A stretch of DNA of 64,000 nucleotides from Himantopus leucocephalus (Eukaryota > Chordata > Aves > Charadriiformes > Recurvirostridae), in NCBI GenBank assembly GCA_003993805.1, contig RSEF01000021.1, positions 4,081,576 to 4,145,575 on the forward strand. Direction: 5' to 3'. The translations under genes and the position numbers were made by a program. Under the pieces are notes generated by a model, which saw only the letters and a program-made list of their open reading frames with translations, searched no databases and was not told the DNA's origin. Positions 13,101 through 21,910 of this stretch are shown here, piece after piece; position 1 is the first letter of the stretch, and each line of letters starts with the position of its first letter.

Positions 13101-16100
13101 TAGCCCTCTTCTGAAATATGAAAAGGTGAGTTCATTTTCCATTTGAGGCCAGCACTCAGCAGTAGATCAGGGATCTTCTATCTGAGTAGTCTTCTAAGAT
13201 ACTGAGAACATGGGAAGTGTATTGCCTTTCTTTGCTGTACCACACTGTAACACCTGCAGCTTCTTTACGTACCTGTAATATTACCTCTTTTATATGGCAC
13301 GAGACTTGCATGAAAAATGTGTTGTGATACACATCTGTCAAGTATAGATGACTTCAGAGTAACCCTGAGCAGATCTAACAATGAGTAAAGTCCTGTTTGG
13401 TTAATTGCTTAATTTAAAGTTAACTTAGATATTCATTTAAAATTATTTAGACATGCTTGAATGACTACCTTATTAGAAAGTAATTGCATTTTTTTAATCT
13501 GTCCATTTAAATTCACTTCTCTGTTCTGGAAAACATTTTTTTAAAAAAACCCTGTTTAATTATTAAAGCATTTCTGAGGGGAAAAAATGTGTAGATTAAT
13601 TCTTTATGAGTGGAAATATGCTGATCCTGGATCTTCCAGAGAGGCTATTCTATACTACCACCAGGGACAGCACATTTCTTGTGAAAGGCTTCTGGTTTAG
13701 ACATCCAAAGTTTAGATGACCATAGCACTAATAAATAGTATCAGTTATAGGGTCCTGTTTTGAAACTTCAGAGTACTTTAAAAACTGGCTATAAGAAATA
13801 CATCCATAGAGATCATTCTCATGGCTATACACCCACCTCTGGATGCAATTTGATGGCTTCTAAAGAGCCTACGGCAATGCTGTGCAAGATTTCTGACCAG
13901 AGGTTGAGACGTGTCATGCCTGTTTGGAAATGCAAGAGGGGGAAGGTATATGTGGCTAAGAGGAATAAAACTGAACATAAACCGGGCTCTTTTTCTGTAG
14001 AAAATTTCATTTTGTTTCCTCTGACTTTAATAGTGCAGAATCCAAATCTAAAAGCAAACTAACCATTTACATTCCAAATATTTTCACTGACAAAACCAGG
14101 GACCCAGTCATCATATCCTGTAAGAACAAGTAAAGTTTTAGAATAGTCCTATCCCTCCTTTCCCCTTTACACACTCAGTAGAATAAACTCAGGAACACCA
14201 TGTCTATCTAGGTTGGGAGCTTTTGAAAGTGTCCCACTTGCTGTCTGAGCCTCATTAACAGCATTAGCAACAAAACAAAATTTTCTAGGATTATGAAGTC
14301 AGATCCCACACTGAGAGGTAAACAGAGCTCAAAGCAAAAGTCAAAAGAGAAACTTTTATGGAAAACAGCAGTAGGAATGAAGACAGAGCATGAATCTCCA
14401 TTCCACATTTTTGGATTTGGTTAGTGAGTTTTAAAACAAGGAAGTTCATTTTAACTTACCATGCAGTAGGGTTAGGAGCTCGTAGCGTCCTCTTCCTAGT
14501 CACATTGCAAAAATGCATGTCAAGTGGAAGCTAGCTACTGAGCCTGTTTTTATAGACGTTAATAACATGAAGGTCTGTCTTTCCCTGACTTGTCCAATTA
14601 AACAGAAAAGATGCAGGTGATCAACGGACACGCTTTTCCATTCTGTTTCCTGCTATTTAGCATTATGTAAGGCATATGGGAACAACATTTTCAAGCTGTT
14701 GCTCACATAGACCACAATTCAGGAGACTCCCCTTTTAATTCTTTTTTCTGACATTAGTTTGTTAAGAGGTCATTTTCTCTCACTGTGTTCCCACATGCAA
14801 CCGTGATTCCAATCAATGGACTGGACTTTCTACACAAATATAAACTGTTCTCAAGATGGGAAGAGAGCTCTTTGTTTGCTGCAGGAATTTAAACTGAATT
14901 TGCAAATCCACTTTCTGTCTGGAGGGAAATAACTTCTGCAATGCTGTTGAGCTGAAGAAGCCTGTTAGGTGGAATTGTAAATAATGAACAGTTGTGGGGG
15001 TAATTTGCCTCCTCAAAGACAGAGCGCCAGGGACAGCTTTGATTATCAGCTTTCTGAGAGGAGTCAGATGATTTTGATAAAGGGCTGAGACATCACTATT
15101 GAAAACATTGTGAGGAGCAAACTGAGCTGCTTTTGATGTGCCAAGAAAATCCTATGTTCCTGCAAGCTGATTAGCTCAGTAGTTTATGTTAATAAGCAGT
15201 TTATGTTTGAATTAATGAACCGTGTTATAAGGGAAGAGTCTGGGCAAAACACAAGACTTTTCCTTAGGTGTTAGGAAAAAAACATCAGATTATGCCCTTC
15301 TTCCTAGGAAATTGGGGAAAAACCTAAGTGCTTTACTCACTATGCTGTGTCAAATGTCACTTGCTTCCTACGTACACACGTGGAAACTCAGTTCCTGCAG
15401 CGTTACCCCCTCTTTGCCTGCTCTGCACTTCGGTAAAGAAGAGGCAAGTGCAGTTGTTTTCTTTTAGTCTGGCTAATGACTTGTAGAAGTATGCAATTAA
15501 GTGACAGATTACTGCAGGGTGATTCTAACTAGGCTAGATTGGCAACAGAGGTGCCCCAGAGTGAAACAGATTTTTCTACTAATCCAAGTGGTAATGGAGT
15601 CAGATCTGATTTGTAAGCACTCCATGGGCATTTAGGGTTTTGATTGGGGTCTTGCAGTTAGAACTGTCATCCCCCATAACCAAATGGAGACAGATCTCCT
15701 TGCAGTTCGGCAGATAGTCTGTCAGGTACTGCTGACAACTCACAAGACAGAAGCATTGTGCAAGCAAAAGCATGAAGGGAAGGGAAGTCAAACCGTTGTG
15801 ATTATTCCCCTGTCCTCCTCCAGCAAGCTCAGTCCTTGCACTGCACAGTAATCTCTGAAGAGCTGAGTAAAAGCGAGCCTTAGAAGCGCCCTCACCTCTT
15901 TGCAATACCAAGAGCATCTCTTAGAAAGCTGTTCCCAGTGGTGATGTAATGCAATACACTGAAAAGTGAATGACTGCCCTCTTGTGTCAGTCAATATTTT
16001 TTCATTTGCCTGTTTTTATATTCCTGTTTCTATTAGTGAGTGAGCACTCAGTCATTTTCCTCCAACAGATGTTTCTTCTTTAGAAAGGCATAGGATTTGT

Positions 16101-17259
16101 TTCTGAGTACTACTCTGATGGAAAAGTTCAATAAATAAAAATATATCTGCTGTATTTATGATTTGGAGACACCCTGGACTGGGAATGTATTGCTCTTCCA
16201 GCTAGAGACACCCAAATATCTACACTGGGTTATGCCTAGTCTCCATCTTGACACAGAAAAAGAAGGCAGAGGAGGGAATAAAACAGGAGAAGTATAATTA
16301 AGAAGGACAGAGGAGACAGAAGAGAAGATTTATTAAACCAATCTTTCCCTGCAACTCTCGTAGTAAGCTATATGCAAGTTAAATATAGAACCAACACTTC
16401 TCTAGGGAGCCGGACGCATGAACAGCTCACACACCATGAATGTGTAGCAGAGAGTCAAGTCTCAGTCCTATTCGCTGGCAGAGAGATCTTCATTTTTAAA
16501 TCATTAGGGTAGTTCTTGCAGTAATGATTGTCAGAGAATAGTCTTCTAAAAGTTGTGCAAGATTTTGTGCCCACCACTTCTACTGCTTATTAATGACAGA
16601 CTCCTAAGTATTTGCAGAAGGTACCCCCTTTTCACAGCTACCAAAGCAACTTCAGCAAAAATGAAGACCATCAGTCATATTCTTGCTAGCAGAAGGTCAG
16701 TCAACATTAACTCTGACCTAGCACTCCGCACTTTATGTTACCTTCATTAATAGCACCTAGTGCTCATGCTTTCGTTCCTGCTCTTATCCTGTAGATAATC
16801 CTATAGCAATGAACAATCCTGTAGATTGCTCAGGTAGCCAAATTAGCACCTTGCTAAACTGGATTAAAAGAAAATCCCTACTCAGGAGTGGAAAAAATTC
16901 ATACTATTTAGAATATGGGAGGTGCAAGAAAGGGAAAGAGCTATCATTTAAAAAAAGGCATCTCGTAGCCCATATTTTTGTCTGGGCTGAGACCACTGTA
17001 ATCAACTCCAAGCTCTCAGTTTTAAAATGATGCATAGCAGTTATCCTTGCTATCAGTACTTCATGAAGAACCATCCCTAAAGGGTAATTTCTTTGCACTA
17101 TTGCCCAACCCATGCTATGGCATTTTGTATTTATGACATCCTAGACAGCACAGCTAGAGCATGCTTTGTTTCATCCTGCACATAACTGAGCTCATCTACA
17201 TACTAAACCGGCAAAAGCTGCCAGGAACCTTTGATTTTTTCTTGTCTGTACTGACTGAG
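10116..17259. other. Intergenic, no gene recognised
   Basis: No supported exon on either strand. A G-rich patch on the + strand lies at 12119-12160. The longer frames (13760-14062 +, 15600-15917 -) show no domain and no splice context that joins them to a gene. AT-rich tracts are common from 13.4 to 13.6 kb. Confidence 0.55.
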
Positions 17260-17411
17260 ACCCTGACACCTGAGCAGATAACAAAGTATAAAGGTATCTT
17301 TGAACTGTTTGATCAATATTTGAAACACGTTAGTAATACTTAACCACATGTGCAAGTGGCTCTTTGGAACTAATTTGTACTTTAACTGGCAAAAATAAGT
17401 AGTAAAAGGAT
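17260..17411 (+). pseudogene. CALML6: Decayed CALML6 (calglandulin) exon
   Basis: Codons 17260-17313 read TLTPEQITKYKGIFELFD, a close match to the N-terminal helix of the first EF-hand of CALML6/calglandulin, a calmodulin-like Ca2+-binding protein. An AG splice acceptor with a T-rich tract lies just before it (17258-17259). After the first Asp of the loop the frame reads QYLKHVSNT and stops at 17341, so no EF-hand loop (no central Gly, no acidic ligands) can form. Decayed continuation is still visible in shifted frames: KWL...FGTN at 17354-17374, matching the family's E-W-L...L-G-I-N stretch, and a tract at 17386-17411 resembling the following ELA.MAKDV stretch, with its Glu codon replaced by TAA (17383-17385). 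Position and strand, just before the 3' end of TMEM52, match human CALML6. I infer a unitary pseudogene. An assembly error is less likely because there are several separate lesions. Confidence 0.78.
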
Positions 17412-17656
17412 CCCACCCACAAGCCAGCTGATCTTGAAAATAGAAGTTTAAAGATCTAAAAAACCTCAAAAACAATCCCTTCAGGTCTCATGACCAACAA
17501 AAAAATCTGTATCTTTTCTTATGTGTCTCATTCCTTGTCTCTAGCTGTGAAACATCACATAATGCATTTCCCTCCACACACTTTCCTGTCCTTGTTTGCC
17601 ATCTTCCTGCAGTTTCAGGGACATGTGCCATCATGTAGCAAATTGCACTCCAGCAA

Positions 17657-17715
17657 TTTGTTGGACAGTTAACGTTCTCAGAAGAGAAACTACAGAGGCT
17701 ATTCAGTGTGACTTG
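17657..17715 (+). pseudogene. CALML6: Possible relic of a later CALML6 exon
   Basis: Downstream of the decayed first EF-hand exon, the + strand reads W-T-V-N-V-L-R-R-E-T-T-E-A-I-Q near 17662-17706. It can be aligned loosely, with gaps, to the helix joining EF-hands 3 and 4 of CALML6 (W-[ND]-T-L...V-L-M...E-A-E-Q). The similarity is short and needs several indels, so chance is possible. It lies where later exons would be expected. Confidence 0.25.
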
Positions 17716-17831
17716 CTAGGTTTCCCCTTTCAACTCCAGGCTGGGAAGCTTCTGTTCCAGAACAACTTGCTGTTTGTATTGTTCTGACTCTTCGTGTGTG
17801 TTCCCAAGACAGCAAAATTCCCCTGACCTTT

Positions 17832-17837
17832 TTTATT
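17832..17837 (-). promoter_or_regulatory. Poly(A) signal of TMEM52 (putative)
   Basis: AATAAA on the - strand about 300 bp after the TMEM52 stop codon. It is the first canonical hexamer I noticed downstream, giving a short 3' UTR. Confidence 0.55.
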
Positions 17838-18137
17838 GCCATATGCTGGACACAAGGAATTATTACCTTTTTTTTTAATCAGAAGATGAACAAGCATTCC
17901 TGTCTCACTTTTACAGGCATTTTTAAACTGCTGTCCTTTTACTTCACTTCACATCCTTGAAGAAGCTTTACCAGGAGACTACAGCAGTCACAGAAAACAT
18001 TTCTTCTGACTGACAGATCATTACAAGGGCATGAGAGGAAACATCTTCCCATCATAACCTGCCTATAAAACCAAAATCTTTATGTCGTCTTTAACTCTTA
18101 CAGTCCTTCCCTTCCGTTACTCCCCATCTGAAATGAG

Positions 18138-18457
18138 TCAGGGCTGCGGCTGTTCTTGTGTTGCATCTTCTGAATTTCTTGACTGTGCCTGTGTTGCTGG
18201 ATCTCTGTTGATTGTATCAGTTGAACGCTGGACAGGACTCAGCCCACCTGATGTCACCTCTCCAGGGATGTCATTGAGTTTCTGGCTTATCCGTGCTACT
18301 TCAATGTATTGTTTACCCATTTGGACAGCTTCATCATAAGAAGGTGGCAACTCCATTGCATAGAGACTGTAAGCTGGAGGAGACACAGTGTTCTTATCCA
18401 TATCCACAAATATCGAATGAATAGGGGCACTTAGAGGGTACTGGAATGAGCTATATG
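18138..18457 (-). CDS. TMEM52: TMEM52 last coding exon, PPxY tail
   Basis: 320 bp after a TTCACAG acceptor, ending at TGA (18138-18140). It encodes SYSSFQYPL, then PPAYSLY and PPSYDEAV, then a Ser/Gln-rich C-terminus with little conservation. Confidence 0.94.
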
Positions 18458-21337
18458 CTGTGAATAAAAGGAATTTAAAAAAAATTAAACACTCGAATAG
18501 AACACTGATATAAAAAGGGTTAGTCCTGCCTTTCTCTGAGAAATTATGGACTAATTTTTGGTGGTGTCAGAACATATGCACTCTATACTAAAACCTGTCA
18601 GTATAGAATTACCCACGATGGAACCAATACATTCTCCAAAAGAAAGCACTCAGAAAAGAAAATGTCTCTGCCTATCACCATCCAGTAATTCTTGTGAAAC
18701 ACCTGATGTAGTACACATATGTTGAACAGACGTAGTTTCAGTCGGGTTCATACATGAACAGCTGTGAACAATTCCTCACATTAGAGATAATTTTGGCTGG
18801 AATAGTTGGACAGTGAGGTGGGCAGAAAAGTTGAAAAAATGAGGGAATGGTGATAAAAACAGATGTGGGAGACGACACTTAAGTGGTTAACCCAGCACAG
18901 ACTTTGTTTTAACCTCTATAGCATTAAATCCTACTTGTTTTCTGCACTCACTCACTGTGTTGCCCTGATGACCTTCCTTTATCTCTCTTGCCCACCCTGT
19001 GGGGCTGAAAGTTGTCCTGGGAGTACACCCGAAAGTCCCCATTGTTGCAAGGGCTGGACACAGAATTCTAGGCACACGTTCAACAGCAAAGCACTGTTGA
19101 ATAGTTGGCTCCCAAAGCATACTTACAGGTGACTGTGCTGTGGGCAGTGCTGTCACTGTCAATAGCAATAGCTGTCAAATCGTAAGGGTGCCTAGAGAAG
19201 GTCTCAACTGGAGGCCTCTTCTTCCGCCAGCAGAATTTGATGCAGCTTGCTGTGATCCCACAGAGCAGGAGCAGGAACACAGTCAGCAAGATTAACCTTA
19301 GAGAAGGAGGGGAATACCATAATTTCATTGCTTATGTTTAACTTCTTCCAGAGCTGAACATAATTTCACTCTAAACGGGTGAAGAGAGGCCAGACCTCCC
19401 TAGATTTAGTTCTGAATGGGTGCTGGATCCTGAATTAGAAAGTTGGCTCACAAATACATAATCACAAGTTGAAGTACTACTGACCATTGGAACAATCCGT
19501 TCTGGCTCACAGATGCCATAATGTTAATTATCCTGGGTTGTATTTTCAGCTTTTATGCAGTGGCATGCTGGTGTGTTCTGGGAAATCATCACGCCTGCAG
19601 GTGCTGCTGCCCTCTGATGAAGGCAGAAGTCACCTAGGTAAAGGCACCTCAGCAGTATAAATGTCAGTGCTAGCTCATTAGCTGTCATGATTTCAACGCT
19701 GCCTAATTACAGAAGCCTTCTTAAAATATTTTATGTAACTATGTATTTTTAAACAGTTCTATGTATCAGTTCTGAGGAAGCAAAGAATATCAACCAAAAT
19801 TAGTCCAGACTGAACAACAGCTAAAAGTAACCAACTCGCTCTGCATGCTGCCATCAAAGTTAATATATTGATATAATGCGAACTGTAGAAATAATGTTAG
19901 GATACCTGTAATGCACGTGTTAGCCAAGAGACGAATCCACTTGTGACAAGAGCTTACCCTTTTACTTATCACTATTTTCCCCCGTCAGTCATTCAAACAG
20001 CCAGTAAACAGGTTTGTGATCAGCTTGAGTTCAGAATGAAAACGCAACACTCTAAGCCAACGACCTCCTGTGCCGTAAAGGGGAGAGGGGAGGGCTGGGC
20101 GTTAGGCAGCGCAGTGCCGAGCCCCGGGTCCCTGTCCAGCAGAGTTGTCTATTTCGGAAGCCCAAACAAGCCCTACGGTCAGACTGTGTGGTACTCAGAA
20201 AGGAAAGATGACGCAGCCCTAGACGAATGCTGTGCCCTGCCTGACACCTTATACCCCGCCACGGTCTCATCTGTTATGTATTCCACTGGTAGCTTTCATA
20301 AAACGGCGGAGAAACCCTTTCCTCCATCCCATCTGAGAGAGGAGTGTTTCCATTACCTTACAACAATTACTGTTTATAATAACTTTTAAATTATTCTGGG
20401 TTAGTAAGATTAATAATAAACTTACCAGACATACCACAGACTTGTCCAATTAGACATGTTCTGAGGGCATCTGTGAAGGAAGGTAGATGATTCACTGATT
20501 TAAATATCTACAGTCAAACAGTGAATGTATGATAGGGAATAAATTTCACGTGATTTCTGAGGAGAAAAAGGGAAAGCAACCAGTAAGAGTACGGATTTAG
20601 ATTTAGATTTAGTTTCAGAGGACTGTTCTTCATAGTTGTCACATTACTCTGGCTGAGAACATAGAAATAATCCCACTGTAAAAGTTGCCTTCCGAGTCAA
20701 TAAATGTTTTTACAAAGTGGTACTTTACTGTTGCTGAGGAGAGAGGACTACACATGCTGCATTCTCGAAAACATATCAAAGAGTTATTTAAAGTTAACCG
20801 AGATGAGGTACGTAACAGACCTGTCTGAAAATGCCAGCCAAAGACAACTGTCTACTTCCCCCAGTTATTTTTAAATTACTTTTTCATAGCTCAGATACAA
20901 CCAGAAGTGTTTTTTTCAGATCTGTTTACAGTAAAAAAAGCGAACAGCTTCTATTACATTGCGGGAGTGCAGCTTTCACAACAGTATTGTATGCAGTGAA
21001 TCGCATGCAGTGGATTTCACGTGATAGAACACGGCTTTTGGCCAGAGAAGAAAATCTGCACACCGACTTTTCAGATGACACCTCAGAGTCATTTTGAAAG
21101 AGAGGATCAATCACCTTAGTCTACGGAGCAAGGCCAGCCAAGGCAAATTTGTAAATGAATAATGATCTTTGAGATCAAAAAAGCAACAGTAACGGACGGC
21201 TGTCAGTAAGTCATCCTTCTGATCTGATAACATCACTCCACCTCGATGGGAGCAGGTTTGGTAACAGATATTTGAAAATTTTTGATTACTCACTGATCAG
21301 GGTTCTTGCAGCTATTCTCAGGAGAAGAGAGCGATGC
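18138..21337 (-). CDS. TMEM52: TMEM52, transmembrane protein 52 (5' end incomplete)
   Basis: Four exons in consistent phase encode about 192 residues, close to the usual ~200 aa. Order of parts: a short extracellular piece with the C-x-N-P-D-Q-C-P pattern, overlapping N-glycosylation sequons N-M-S and N-W-T, the LWYVW entry to a single membrane span (LILLTVFLLLLCGITASC), a basic C-x-W-R-K-K stop-transfer, then a cytoplasmic tail with HSTVTSYSSFQYPL and two WW-domain ligands, PPAY and PPSYDEAV. These blocks are the family hallmark. The function is not established; PPxY motifs suggest binding to NEDD4-type ubiquitin ligases. The signal-peptide exon with the start codon was not found: the frame upstream of the first placed exon reaches a stop without ATG, inside homopolymer-rich CpG island sequence. 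Neighbours match human 1p36 (CALML6 3', CFAP74 5', same strand). Confidence 0.92.
18458..19126. other. TMEM52 intron
   Basis: Nothing recognised besides splice sites. Confidence 0.7.
19127..19296 (-). CDS. TMEM52: TMEM52 transmembrane exon
   Basis: 170 bp between TCTAAG and T|GTAAGT. It encodes the Leu-rich span, the Cys/Lys-rich inner flank and the conserved I-D-S-D-S..HSTVT block. Confidence 0.94.
19297..20425. other. TMEM52 intron
   Basis: The 148-codon + strand frame at 19943-20389 has no recognised domain and lies inside this intron, so I do not call it a gene. Confidence 0.65.
20426..20470 (-). CDS. TMEM52: TMEM52 exon, ectodomain to membrane
   Basis: A 45-bp exon bounded by CTTCACAG and G|GTAAG. 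It reads CPQNMSNWTSLWYV and ends in the first two bases of Trp. Two overlapping N-glycosylation sequons sit just outside the membrane. Confidence 0.9.
20471..21293. other. TMEM52 intron with short hexamer run
   Basis: Contains three copies of ATTTAG at 20595-20612. No gene seen. Confidence 0.65.
21294..21337 (-). CDS. TMEM52: TMEM52 first placed exon
   Basis: Encodes ASLSSPENSCKNPDQ, the last codon being split (CA|A). The donor is GATCA|GTGAGT. The 5' boundary is uncertain: acceptor-like AGs exist before 21337, 21316 and 21311, all after C/T-rich tracts. The S-C-x-x-x-D-Q-C-P core matches the family's ectodomain. No in-frame ATG precedes it. Confidence 0.75.
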
Positions 21338-21344
21338 CTCGGAA

Positions 21345-21905
21345 GGGGGGGGAAAAAAGGATCAGCTGAGCAGGTGGCCAGAAGAGCAGCAGCACCTCGT
21401 TTACCGGATAGCAGAGCCCAGCGCTGTGAGCTCCCGCGGGGGCCGTGGGTCGGGCCGCAGCCTCCCACGCTGCTCCGAGTGCGCGATGTCCGCGCTCAGC
21501 GCGACCACGGGCGCCTCTTCAAGGACGAGCGGCCTCCGAAAGGGGACACCCGCGCCGGGGGGGGGGGCCGGGCTCTCCCCCCCGCGCTCGGCAGCGGAAT
21601 AAATCACCGCCCGTTTTCAGGCGGGGGCCGTCACCGGGCCGGCCGTGCCCTCGCCCGGCGGCGGGGGCGAGCGCCGGGCCCCGCCGCCCCCGGCCCCGGC
21701 CCGGCTCCTCCGCCCGCCGTCCTGCCGCCCGGGAGGCAGCGCCGCCGCGGGAGCGGAGCCCGCCCGCGCCGAGGGCCCGGCTCCCCCCGCCAGCCGCTCG
21801 CCCGGCCGCCGCGGGGTTGGGACGGGGGTGCGAAGGGAGGCAGCGTGGGGAGACCTCCCCGGAGGGACAGGCACTGCTGCTCGGTGCTGTTCTGAGAGAA
21901 GATAA
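21345..21905. promoter_or_regulatory. CpG island, likely TMEM52 promoter
   Basis: The only strongly GC- and CpG-rich stretch in the window, with long runs of G and C (for example G runs near 21558-21568 and C8T6 near 21342-21356, read on the - strand). It abuts the first placed TMEM52 exon, so it is the natural candidate for the promoter and first exon. Long frames on both strands here are an effect of GC content and do not support a gene. Confidence 0.8.
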
Positions 21906-21910
21906 CCCGC

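Noticed and set aside
1..17000. Search for GNB1 exons or promoter expected from synteny
   Set aside because: No G-beta WD-repeat exon and no CpG island was seen, so I do not annotate it.
19943..20389. 148-codon + strand frame
   Set aside because: It lies inside a TMEM52 intron on the opposite strand, has no recognised domain and no splice or promoter context.
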